25,294 nucleotides of DNA from Prevotellaceae bacterium (GTDB taxonomy: Bacteria > Bacteroidota > Bacteroidia > Bacteroidales > Bacteroidaceae). The notes below the pieces were generated by a model that saw nothing but the letters and a program-made list of their open reading frames with translations, had not been told where the DNA came from and ran no database searches. A program made the translations under genes and the position numbers. Within the stretch, counting starts at the first letter, position 1. Every line of letters starts with the position of its first letter. Location of the stretch: positions 1-25,294 of the forward strand of contig QAML01000061.1 of assembly GCA_003150315.1 (NCBI GenBank). The letters run 5' to 3'. Shown here piece by piece: positions 1 through 6,851 of this stretch.

Positions 1-100
1 AAAAATATAAGGCACTTATTTTAAAATAAGTGCCTTATATTTTAAAATACATGGCTTGTATTTTTTACGACAAGGCTTATGTTTCAAAACCCGGCTTATT
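1..100 (+). repeat. Interspersed palindrome/21-bp-unit element, copy 1 (left side cut by window edge)
   Basis: A perfect 42-bp palindrome spans 2-43 (core AAGGCACTTATTTTAAAATA, centre 22/23). From 19 the right arm continues as head-to-tail 21-bp units: 19-39, 40-60, 61-81 and a degenerate 19-bp fourth unit at 82-100. Units begin TTTTAAAATA or TTTTTT and end in a GCCTTATA/GGCTTGTA-like block. The fourth unit contains the stop codon of ribD (96-98), so the repeat runs directly into the gene end. The GTTGTTR box seen in other copies would lie left of the window. Confidence 0.93.
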
Positions 101-1136
101 TGTTCCTCGCCACAATGAAGTTTCCTCCGAAAAATTGCTTCGGTTCGCACGCCGAAACCTTTGGCATTTTCGGCGCGGGCACTCTGCCGTCTATGGCAAT
201 GCTTCCGTGTTCCACAAAAGCTTCGTCCCACAGTCCGCTGTCAATGAAACTTTGCAATACCTTTGTTCCTCCCTCCACCAAAAGGGTCTGTATGCCGCGC
301 CTGTGCAGTTCCGAAAGCAATTGTTCCAATAGCGGCATGGAATAGTCGGGATGAAAAAACTCCACACCCGGTCTTGTCTCGGGATATTCCCTTTCGGTAA
401 CTGCCAGCGTGGGAGCTTCACCGTTGAAAAGTGCAAGGTCTGCAGGCAGTGAGGCATGGCGGTCGAGCACTATGCGCAGCGGATTTTTGCCAACCCACGA
501 GCGCGTGGTGAGCGAAGGGTTGTCGCATTCCGCAGTACGCCTTCCCACGAGAATTGCATCGTTCATGGCTCTAAGTCTGTGGCTGTTCATTTGTGTCATG
601 GGCGTTGATATATGTGTTCTGCCGCTTTCTCGTGCTGCAATATAGCCGTTGGCACTCTGCGCCCACTTTAATGTTACGTAGGGTCGCCTTTTACTCTGAA
701 AGGTAACGAATCTGCGGTTCAACTCGAGACATTCCTCCTCGAGCACACCCACTGTTACTTCTATTCCGGCGGAGCGGAGTTTTTCAATGCCTCTTCCCTG
801 TACTTTGGCAAAGGGGTCTATGCAGCCCACAACCACTCTCTTAACTTTTTTGCTCACAAGCAAATCGGCGCATGGTGGAGTTTTGCCGTAATGCGAGCAT
901 GGTTCGAGACTCACATAAACCGTGCTGTCTTTCAAAAGACTCTCGTCCTTCACCGAATTTATGGCATTGACTTCGGCGTGTGGTCCGCCGCAGCGAATAT
1001 GATAGCCCTCGCCAATGATTTGTCCGTCATGTACCACCACTGCTCCCACCATGGGGTTGGGAGGTGCCCCGAAAAATCCGCAGCGAGCTAGTTGCAGGCA
1101 GCGGCGCATGTACTTTTCGTCTGTTTTCTTATTCAT
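96..1136 (-). CDS. ribD: Bifunctional riboflavin biosynthesis deaminase/reductase RibD
   Basis: RibD carries out two consecutive cytoplasmic steps of riboflavin synthesis: deamination of 2,5-diamino-6-ribosylamino-pyrimidinone 5'-phosphate, then NADPH-dependent reduction of the ribosyl side chain. The 346-residue protein has both domains. The N-terminal cytidine-deaminase-like domain has the zinc motif HAE (H53, E55) and the PCSHYGKTPPC block (C80, C89). The C-terminal reductase domain starts near residue 148 (TLKWAQSANGYIAA) and has LLVEGGTKVLQSF towards its end. The length is usual for a bifunctional RibD. The ATG at 1136 lies 49 bp from the divergent prmC start, so the two share a promoter region. 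A poor -7-like box (TACGTTTT, 1154-1147) lies on this strand. The 3' end runs into repeat copy 1, which may serve as its terminator. Confidence 0.96.
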   Translation of the reverse strand: MNKKTDEKYMRRCLQLARCGFFGAPPNPMVGAVVVHDGQIIGEGYHIRCGGPHAEVNAINSVKDESLLKDSTVYVSLEPCSHYGKTPPCADLLVSKKVKRVVVGCIDPFAKVQGRGIEKLRSAGIEVTVGVLEEECLELNRRFVTFQSKRRPYVTLKWAQSANGYIAARESGRTHISTPMTQMNSHRLRAMNDAILVGRRTAECDNPSLTTRSWVGKNPLRIVLDRHASLPADLALFNGEAPTLAVTEREYPETRPGVEFFHPDYSMPLLEQLLSELHRRGIQTLLVEGGTKVLQSFIDSGLWDEAFVEHGSIAIDGRVPAPKMPKVSACEPKQFFGGNFIVARNK

Positions 1137-1152
1137 TTTCCTAACAAAAACG

Positions 1153-1160
1153 TAACTTTG
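1153..1160 (+). promoter_or_regulatory. Predicted -7 box (TAACTTTG) for the prmC operon
   Basis: A perfect match to the Bacteroidota primary-sigma -7 consensus TAnnTTTG, 25 bp before the prmC start codon. No clear -33 TTTG is seen 18-20 bp upstream. It overlaps a weaker opposite-strand box for ribD, so the two divergent promoters probably compete within 50 bp. Confidence 0.6.
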
Positions 1161-1185
1161 TGAAACTACTCCAAACCCATCCGAA

Positions 1186-2025
1186 ATGAATAACCTTTAC
1201 AGTGAAGCCGTGAGGCGTTTGAGCACCGTTTGTTCCCAAGGCGAGGCGCGTGCAATGGTGCGCATTTTGCTTGAAGACACGTTCGGAGTAGGCATGAACG
1301 ATGTTTACGCAGACAAAGTTAGACAATTTTCGGCTGATGAACTGTGTGAGTTCCGCACAATGCTTCAACGCCTCGAAAACGGCGAACCTGTGCAATACGT
1401 AACGGGCAAAGCGCAGTTCGGAGAACTCATGCTCCGCGTAAATCCCGGCGTGTTGATTCCGCGCCCCGAGACCTTGGAGCTTGCACAATGGGCAGCGGCG
1501 GAATGCAAAGCCGGAGCGCGAATCCTGGATATGGGAACGGGCAGCGGATGTATGGCTGTTTTTCTTGCCATGAACGTTGAAAACGCCCGCGTAACAGCCA
1601 TAGATATCAGTGAATCGGCTCTCGAAACCGCCAAATCGAATGCCACCCTGTACAAAACCGACATAAATTTCCGCCGTGCCGACATGTTGAAGCCCGAAAC
1701 CCTTCCGCACGAAAAATATGACCTTGTAATCAGCAATCCTCCCTATGTGTGTGATAGCGAAAAGGTTGAAATGGAGCGCAATGTGCTTGAACACGAACCG
1801 GCAACGGCATTGTTTGTGGACGATGAGCAACCTCTTGTGTTCTACGAGGCAATAGCCCGCCACGCCGCCGCATCTCTTGTGCCGGGTGGCAGACTGATGG
1901 TGGAAATAAACCGAAGATTTCCGGAAGAAACGGCACAGGTGCTCCGGCGCAACGGTTTTGTCGAAACGGAAATGAGGAAAGACACGGAGGGAAACCCAAG
2001 AATGATAAAAGTCATACGGAAATGA
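1186..2025 (+). CDS. prmC: Release factor glutamine N5-methyltransferase PrmC
   Basis: PrmC methylates the glutamine of the GGQ motif of peptide-chain release factors using S-adenosylmethionine. The 279-residue protein has an N-terminal helical domain (about 1-80), the linker motif IPRPET (91-96), the SAM-binding motif I DMGTGSGC (115-122), and the diagnostic NPPYV motif (184-188) that binds the target glutamine. Length and motif order fit the family. The ATG at 1186 follows a good -7 box at 1153. The stop codon overlaps the recX start by 4 nt (ATGA, 2022-2025), which indicates translational coupling. Confidence 0.96.
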   Translation: MNNLYSEAVRRLSTVCSQGEARAMVRILLEDTFGVGMNDVYADKVRQFSADELCEFRTMLQRLENGEPVQYVTGKAQFGELMLRVNPGVLIPRPETLELAQWAAAECKAGARILDMGTGSGCMAVFLAMNVENARVTAIDISESALETAKSNATLYKTDINFRRADMLKPETLPHEKYDLVISNPPYVCDSEKVEMERNVLEHEPATALFVDDEQPLVFYEAIARHAAASLVPGGRLMVEINRRFPEETAQVLRRNGFVETEMRKDTEGNPRMIKVIRK

Positions 2026-2501
2026 AGCAACGCATAACCCTTAACGCCTCTCAGGCATTGGAACGTCTTGCCACGGCATGCGCAAAAACGGAATATTGTG
2101 AGGATGATTTGCGCCGCAAAATGAAGCAGTGGGGAGTTTCCGACGAACATCACGACGAAATAATAGAATCTCTGCGAGCCGAAAACTATATTGACGACGA
2201 ACGTTACTGTCGTGCTTTTGTGGAAGACAAATGGACGTTCAATCATTGGGGGAAAATAAAAATTCGCATGGCACTTCGCGCAAAACATATCCCCGACAGT
2301 GAGGCGGAGGAGGCTTTGCAGATGATTTCCGACGAAGATTATCGCGATGTTCTCTCACAGATTCTGCATCAGAAGGCACGAACGCTCCCCGATGTGGGAG
2401 ACTATGAAAAATATCAACGCCTCATAAGGTTCGCAATGGGACGTGGTTTCGAACCCGAGGTAATTCGCGAATGTCTTGAGCGTGAAGCTGCGGATGAGTA
2501 G
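2022..2501 (+). CDS. recX: Regulatory protein RecX
   Basis: RecX-family proteins bind RecA filaments and modulate recombinase activity. The 159-residue protein is rich in charged helices with the RecX three-helix repeats, for example YCEDDLRRKMKQWG (about 25-38), NYIDDERYCRAFVEDK (about 63-78) and RFAMGRGFEPEVI (about 138-150). It starts in a 4-nt overlap with prmC and its stop overlaps the likely start of the comF-like gene, so the three genes form one translationally coupled operon. recA is not in this window. Confidence 0.9.
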   Translation: MKQRITLNASQALERLATACAKTEYCEDDLRRKMKQWGVSDEHHDEIIESLRAENYIDDERYCRAFVEDKWTFNHWGKIKIRMALRAKHIPDSEAEEALQMISDEDYRDVLSQILHQKARTLPDVGDYEKYQRLIRFAMGRGFEPEVIRECLEREAADE

Positions 2502-3228
2502 CATTGCAGTTTTTCTCCGAATGCTTGCGGAGACGTTCAAGTCCGTATCCAACATAGTTTTGCCGCGCATTTGCCCTGTTTGCGGACGGAGACTTTCCGC
2601 CGGAGAACGCGCCATTTGCACGGCATGTTCGCTTTCGCTGCCATACACAAGGTTCGGCGCACGGCGCAATAACCCTGTGGAGCGGCTTTTCCTGGGAAGA
2701 TTTCCGCTTACAAGGGCAAGTGCATATATTTTCTACCAACGAGCCACTGACACACGCAACATGATTTTTTCGCTGAAGTATCTGCGCCATCCCCAAATAG
2801 GTGTGGAGCTTGGCAAACGCATGGCTGCGGAGCTTATGAGCCGGGGATTTTTTGAGGGAATAGACGTGATAGTTCCCGTGCCTCTTGCCCGTCGCCGCGA
2901 AAGGCGCAGAGGATATAACCAGAGCCTCATGATTGCCCGTGGAATAGGAAGCGTGGCAGGCATAAGCGTTGACAACGGGCTTTTGCTGCGAATAGTGGAC
3001 AATCCCACGCAGACAATGCGCACAGCGAAGCAAAGGCTGGAAAACGTGGAGGGAATTTTCCGCGCCGTGAACGAGGAAAGAATCCGTGGAAGGCATGTGC
3101 TGCTCGTGGATGACGTTGTAACCACCGGAGCAACCATTACGGCGTGTGCCGACAGGCTCGTTGCCGCCGGAGCAAGGACCATAAGCGTGCTCACACTGGC
3201 TGCATCGTCATCGGTGGGCGTTTTCTGA
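2494..3228 (+). CDS. ComF-like phosphoribosyltransferase-domain protein
   Basis: A ComF/GntX-type protein: an N-terminal zinc ribbon (C27-x2-C30 and C42-x2-C45) joined to a phosphoribosyltransferase fold. The PRPP-binding loop VDDVVTTGAT is at 205-214 and the family block PVPLARRRERRRGYNQS at 128-144. ComF proteins are linked to DNA uptake and to recombination or replication, but the enzymatic role is not settled. I chose the ATG at 2494, giving 244 residues; an upstream TTG at 2476 would add six residues inside recX. It overlaps the recX stop by 8 nt. No T-rich terminator is obvious after the stop, only short GC hairpins around 3268-3303. Confidence 0.88.
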   Translation: MSSIAVFLRMLAETFKSVSNIVLPRICPVCGRRLSAGERAICTACSLSLPYTRFGARRNNPVERLFLGRFPLTRASAYIFYQRATDTRNMIFSLKYLRHPQIGVELGKRMAAELMSRGFFEGIDVIVPVPLARRRERRRGYNQSLMIARGIGSVAGISVDNGLLLRIVDNPTQTMRTAKQRLENVEGIFRAVNEERIRGRHVLLVDDVVTTGATITACADRLVAAGARTISVLTLAASSSVGVF

Positions 3229-3304
3229 ACTACCGTTTGCTTTCTTATATATAAATATGAGTATACGGGGCTGCGCAAATGCCCCAAATGCGCCACCGGG
3301 TGGC

Positions 3305-3333
3305 TTGACTGAAGTTTTTAATTGGTATATTTG
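3305..3333 (+). promoter_or_regulatory. Predicted promoter of the radical SAM gene (TTG / TATATTTG)
   Basis: TTG at 3305-3307, 18 bp, then TATATTTG at 3326-3333, which matches TAnnTTTG perfectly. It lies 27 bp before the ATG at 3361. Of the promoters predicted here, this one has the best -33/-7 pair. Confidence 0.7.
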
Positions 3334-3360
3334 CACACGGAATTAAAATAATTCAGCATC

Positions 3361-4137
3361 ATGTCAACAGTTTTATATCCTTCACCCGTATTCGGTCCCA
3401 TTCACAGCCGTCGCCTCGGGGTTTCTCTGGGCATTAACCTCATGCCGGAAGACGGAAAAGTGTGCACATTCGACTGTATTTATTGCGAATGCGGCTTCAA
3501 TTCCGACCATCGTCCCCACAGCCGCCGCCCCACAAGGCAGGAGGTGGCACAGACATTGGAAAAGAAACTCACGGACATGAAGATTAACGGTCCGGCTCCC
3601 GATGTGTTAACTTTTGCAGGCAATGGCGAACCTACGCTTCATCCCGATTTTCCCGCCATAATGGACGATGTGGTGAGGCTTCGCAACGAGTTTTTTCCCG
3701 CAGCAAAGATTAGCGTTTTGAGCAACGCCACTCTTGCGCCCAAACCCGAGATTCGCGCTGCGTTAATGAAAGCGGACAATAATCTTCAGAAGCTTGACAC
3801 GGTGAACAGCCGTTACATTGAAATGGTGAACCGTCCCACGGGAAAGTATGACGTTAACGAAATAATCGAATCGCTCAAGCTGTTTAACGGGCACGTCATA
3901 ATACAAACAATGTTCATGAAAGGCGCGGACGGAGAGGAGAATGTGGACAACACGGGCGATGAGTATGTAATGCCATGGCTCGAAGCGGTGAAATCAATAA
4001 AGCCGCAGGAAGTGATGATTTACACAATTGACCGCGAAACGCCCGATACAAAGCTCAGAAAGGCTACTCACGAGGAACTTGACCGCATTGTGGCTCTCAT
4101 AAAGGATGCGGGAATTCCCGCCACGGCATCTTATTGA
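3361..4137 (+). CDS. Radical SAM protein (COG0731/TYW1-like)
   Basis: A 258-residue radical SAM enzyme. The [4Fe-4S] motif CxxxCxxC is C35-x3-C39-x2-C42 (CTFDCIYC), followed by the SAM-binding GNGEPTLHPDF block near residues 88-98. The N-terminal FGPIHSRRLGVSLGIN (11-26) is typical of a conserved bacterial group related in sequence to wyosine-base enzymes. That tRNA modification is not expected in bacteria, so the substrate here is unknown. The gene is monocistronic, with a good promoter at 3305-3333 and a repeat element 70 bp after its stop. Confidence 0.85.
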   Translation: MSTVLYPSPVFGPIHSRRLGVSLGINLMPEDGKVCTFDCIYCECGFNSDHRPHSRRPTRQEVAQTLEKKLTDMKINGPAPDVLTFAGNGEPTLHPDFPAIMDDVVRLRNEFFPAAKISVLSNATLAPKPEIRAALMKADNNLQKLDTVNSRYIEMVNRPTGKYDVNEIIESLKLFNGHVIIQTMFMKGADGEENVDNTGDEYVMPWLEAVKSIKPQEVMIYTIDRETPDTKLRKATHEELDRIVALIKDAGIPATASY

Positions 4138-4204
4138 TTACGCAGGGCGAAACGGGGGAATAACACGGCTTTTAGGCAGCGAAAAACAGGCTTTTTTTCC
4201 CGCT

Positions 4205-4322
4205 TCTGCAAGTTGTTGCAATTCAGACATTTGAGAAAGCAAAAAATACAAGGCACTTATTTTAAAATAAGTGCCTTGTATTTTAAAATATATGGCTTGT
4301 ATTTTTTATTACAAGCCGTGTT
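4205..4322 (+). repeat. Interspersed palindrome/21-bp-unit element, copy 2
   Basis: The GTTGTTG box is at 4212-4218, then a 24-nt spacer, then a perfect 42-bp palindrome at 4243-4284 (centre 4263/4264). Direct 21-bp units lie at 4260-4280, 4281-4301 and a diverged one at 4302-4322. The spacer can form a 5-bp stem (two wobbles) around a 4-nt loop at 4227-4230. It lies between the convergent 3' ends of the radical SAM gene and metG. Faint similarity to copy 4 continues to about 4335 (GTGnAAAAnCACATC). Confidence 0.93.
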
Positions 4323-4473
4323 GTGAAAATCACATCCCCACGGGGACGAAAAAACATGGCATTGCGGGGTGGATTTTTTCAGTATGGTTTGAAAGATTTC
4401 GGGAGAGAAAATATCCGTGGCGGTATTCGGGTGGTGGAATATGTGGACACGAGTGTCGAGCAATGGATTTCAA

Positions 4474-4513
4474 AAGACAAAGGTCGGAAGAATATTCTTC
4501 CGACCTTTGTCTT
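4474..4513. terminator. Bidirectional terminator between the radical SAM gene and metG
   Basis: A perfect 40-bp palindrome with a GC-containing stem (AAGACAAAGGTCGGAAGAAT and its complement, centre 4493/4494) flanked by A- and T-rich tracts. On the minus strand it follows the metG stop by 20 bp and ends TTTGTCTTTT, a good intrinsic terminator for metG. Its symmetry lets it act for read-through from the left as well. Confidence 0.88.
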
Positions 4514-4532
4514 GCTTTATGTGTTTATGCTT

Positions 4533-6575
4533 TTATTTCACACATGAACCGTTTTCGGCTTTACGGTCAACGGTAACGAATCCCAAAGTTCCGTCTGCGT
4601 TTTCGGAACAGAGAATCATGCCCTGACTTTCAATGCCTCTGAGTTTGCGCGGAGGCAGGTTGGCAATGAAGCAAACCTGTTTGCCTTTCATTTCCTCGGG
4701 ACTGTAGTGTTTGGCAATGCCGCTCACAATGGTGCGTTTGCCGTTTCCGTCGTTCACTGTGAGTTTAAGAAGCTTGTCGCTCTTTTCCACTTTTACGCAT
4801 TCCTCAACCGTTCCCACGCGAATGTCGAGTTTTTCGAAATTTTCGAAGTCGCAGAACGCTTTTTGCGGTTCGGGTTTCGCCTCGCGTGCCTCGTTGGCTT
4901 TCTTGATGGCGTGCAGTTTAGCCACTTGTGCCTCTATGGCTTCGTCTTCAATCTTTTCGAAAAGAAGTTCCGGCTTCTCGAGCTGATGACCTTCCTTAAT
5001 GAGCGATGTGGAACCGAGGTCATCCCAATTGAAGTCGGGCATGTTGAGCATTCCGCGCAATTTCTTGCTGCTGAAAGGCAGGAACGGCTCGAAAGCAATG
5101 GCAAGGTTTGCCGCCAATTGCAGAGAAATATTCAAAATGGTCTTTACTCTTTCGGAATCTGTCTTTTGCAATTTCCACGGTTCGCTGTCGGCAAGATATT
5201 TATTGCCTATGCGTGCAAGATTCATAGCCTCTTTCTGGGCATCGCGGAAGCGGAAATTTTCAAGTAAACGCTCCACATCGGCTTTAACCGTGGTAAATTC
5301 TGCAATAGTCTCCTTGTCGTAGTCGGTGAGTTCACCCTGCGCGGGAGCTTTGCCGTCATAATATTTCCACGTAAGCACAAGGGCACGGTTTATGAAGTTT
5401 CCGTAAACGGCAACAAGCTCGTTGTTGTTGCGAGCCTGGAAGTCTTTCCATGTGAAATTGTTGTCTTTTGTTTCGGGAGCGTTTGCCGTGAGCACATATC
5501 TCATCACGTCCTGTTTCCCGGGGAAGTCTTTCAGATATTCATCGAGCCAAACCGCCCAGTTGCGGGATGTGGAGATTTTATCATCCTCAAGATTCAAAAA
5601 TTCGTTTGCAGGAACATTGTCGGGAAGTATGTAGCTTCCTTCGGCTTTGAGCATGGTGGGGAACACAATGCAGTGGAACACGATGTTGTCCTTTCCAATG
5701 AAATGTATGAGGCGTGTGGAGGGGTCTTTCCACCATTTTTCCCATGAATCGGGCAGGAGTTCTTTCGTATTAGATATGTATCCTATGGGCGCGTCGAACC
5801 ATACGTAGAGCACCTTTCCCTCTGCTCCCTCCACGGGAACGGGTATTCCCCAGTCAAGGTCGCGGCTCACAGCTCTCGGTTGCAGTCCCATGTCCAGCCA
5901 ACTCTTGCATTGTCCGTAAACATTGGGACGCCATTCTTTGTGTTCCTGAAGAATCCACTGTTCCAACCAACCTTGGTATTTATCGAGGGGAAGATACCAG
6001 TGTTTTGTTTTTTTCAAAACCGGTTTTGAGCCACTCACTGCGCTCTGCGGGTTAATAAGTTCCTGCGGCGACAGGGTTGAACCGCAATGTTCGCATTGGT
6101 CGCCGTAAGCTTTGGGATAATGGCAGTGGGGACACTCGCCTGTTATGTATCTGTCGGCAAGAAAGGTTTTTGCTTCCTCGTCATAATATTGTTCACTCTC
6201 CTTTTCGATGAACGCACCTTTGTCATAGAGAGTGCGGAAAAAGTCGGAAGCTACCTTTTGATGTGTTTCCGATGTGGTGCGTGAGTAGATGTCGAAAGAA
6301 ATGCCGAACTCCTTGAACGAATCCTTTATTATATTATGGTATCTGTCGCATACGTCCTGAGGCGTGCAGCCTTCTTTTTTTGCTCTGAGGGTTATGGGCA
6401 CTCCGTGTTCGTCGCTTCCGCAAACGAAAAGCACATCGCGTTTTTTTAGTCTCAAATATCTTACGTAAATATCTGAAGGTACGTAAACGCCTGCCAAATG
6501 TCCTATGTGCACACCGCCGTTAGCGTAAGGCAAAGCGGCAGTAACGAGAGTGCGTTTGAATTTGTTTTGTTCCAT
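4533..6575 (-). CDS. metG: Methionyl-tRNA synthetase (with C-terminal tRNA-binding domain)
   Basis: Charges tRNA-Met with methionine. The 680-residue protein has the class I HIGH motif (23-26), a zinc knuckle with C148, C151, C161 and C164, and a KMSKS-loop variant KISTS (333-337). The C-terminal EMAPII-like tRNA-binding domain starts near residue 577 (FEKLDIRVG). I start it at the ATG at 6575 ([10 protein letters not shown]). The frame stays open upstream to 6686, but that extension crosses the tRNA-Asn terminator and reaches the tRNA gene, and adds 37 unrelated residues. A perfect -7 box (TAACTTTG) at 6603-6596 supports this start. The palindrome at 4474-4513 ends transcription. Confidence 0.97.
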   Translation of the reverse strand: MEQNKFKRTLVTAALPYANGGVHIGHLAGVYVPSDIYVRYLRLKKRDVLFVCGSDEHGVPITLRAKKEGCTPQDVCDRYHNIIKDSFKEFGISFDIYSRTTSETHQKVASDFFRTLYDKGAFIEKESEQYYDEEAKTFLADRYITGECPHCHYPKAYGDQCEHCGSTLSPQELINPQSAVSGSKPVLKKTKHWYLPLDKYQGWLEQWILQEHKEWRPNVYGQCKSWLDMGLQPRAVSRDLDWGIPVPVEGAEGKVLYVWFDAPIGYISNTKELLPDSWEKWWKDPSTRLIHFIGKDNIVFHCIVFPTMLKAEGSYILPDNVPANEFLNLEDDKISTSRNWAVWLDEYLKDFPGKQDVMRYVLTANAPETKDNNFTWKDFQARNNNELVAVYGNFINRALVLTWKYYDGKAPAQGELTDYDKETIAEFTTVKADVERLLENFRFRDAQKEAMNLARIGNKYLADSEPWKLQKTDSERVKTILNISLQLAANLAIAFEPFLPFSSKKLRGMLNMPDFNWDDLGSTSLIKEGHQLEKPELLFEKIEDEAIEAQVAKLHAIKKANEAREAKPEPQKAFCDFENFEKLDIRVGTVEECVKVEKSDKLLKLTVNDGNGKRTIVSGIAKHYSPEEMKGKQVCFIANLPPRKLRGIESQGMILCSENADGTLGFVTVDRKAENGSCVK

Positions 6576-6595
6576 TTCTTGTTGATTTATGGATG

Positions 6596-6603
6596 CAAAG
6601 TTA
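6596..6603 (-). promoter_or_regulatory. Predicted -7 box (TAACTTTG) for metG
   Basis: A perfect TAnnTTTG match reading leftward, about 20 nt before the metG ATG at 6575 and just downstream of the tRNA-Asn terminator. metG is therefore probably transcribed separately from the tRNA. No convincing -33 box is seen. Confidence 0.6.
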
Positions 6604-6631
6604 AGTAAATCACATGAATTATAGAGATGTG

Positions 6632-6668
6632 TAAAAAGAAAAACGGAATTGCCTTTGCAACTCCGTTT
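6632..6668 (-). terminator. Intrinsic terminator of tRNA-Asn
   Basis: The arms 6668-6657 and 6652-6641 form a 12-bp stem with one G-T pair around a 4-nt loop. They are followed on the minus strand by a T-rich tract (complement of 6632-6643). It begins 11 nt after the tRNA 3' end. Confidence 0.85.
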
Positions 6669-6678
6669 CCTGTTTTTG

Positions 6679-6752
6679 CGCTTCAAGATGGGCTTGAACC
6701 AACGACCCCCTGATTAACAGTCAGGTGCTCTAACCAACTGAGCTATTGAAGC
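6679..6752 (-). tRNA. tRNA-Asn (anticodon GTT)
   Basis: A complete cloverleaf reads leftward from 6752. The acceptor arm GCTTCAA pairs with TTGAAGC and the discriminator base is G. The D-arm contains AGCTCAGTTGGTTAGAGC, the anticodon loop is CTGTTAA (anticodon GTT), and the T-arm has GGTTCAAGCC. The 3' CCA is not encoded. The length is 74 nt. A TAnnTTTG box lies 44 nt upstream and an intrinsic terminator follows. Confidence 0.96.
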
Positions 6753-6795
6753 AGTTTTACGAACTTATCTGTGAGTGTTCGTTAGAAAACCGACG

Positions 6796-6803
6796 CAAAA
6801 GTA
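6796..6803 (-). promoter_or_regulatory. Predicted -7 box (TACTTTTG) for tRNA-Asn
   Basis: A perfect TAnnTTTG match on the minus strand, 43 nt before the tRNA 5' end at 6752. It is back to back with the pfkB-operon box at 6827-6834, 23 bp away. No clear -33 element is seen. Confidence 0.55.
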
Positions 6804-6826
6804 CACGATATTTTTGAATTATAGAA

Positions 6827-6834
6827 TATCTTTG
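6827..6834 (+). promoter_or_regulatory. Predicted -7 box (TATCTTTG) for the PfkB-kinase operon
   Basis: A perfect TAnnTTTG match 17 nt before the ATG at 6852. It implies a short leader and a promoter divergent from tRNA-Asn. Confidence 0.6.
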
Positions 6835-6851
6835 CAAAAAATTTGACGTAA

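Noticed and set aside
16..231. Short ORF ending in KYKP/KYKALILK-like repeats
   Set aside because: An artefact of reading the 21-bp repeat units in frame; the same peptide tail appears at 4257-4463 and 10797-11054 with unrelated N-terminal parts.
3268..3303. Terminator after the comF-like gene
   Set aside because: Short GC hairpins (GGGGC/GCCCC and GCCAC/GTGGC) are present but no T-tract follows, so I could not support an intrinsic terminator.
4211..4218. TAAGTTGTTG box as a promoter -7 element (TAnnTTTG-like)
   Set aside because: It has a mismatch to the consensus, and copy 2 reads GCAAGTTGTTG, losing the TA. The GTTGTTR part is what is conserved.
6576..6686. N-terminal extension of metG to 6686
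   Set aside because: It would run through the tRNA-Asn terminator and into the tRNA, adds 37 non-homologous residues, and lies upstream of the predicted metG promoter.
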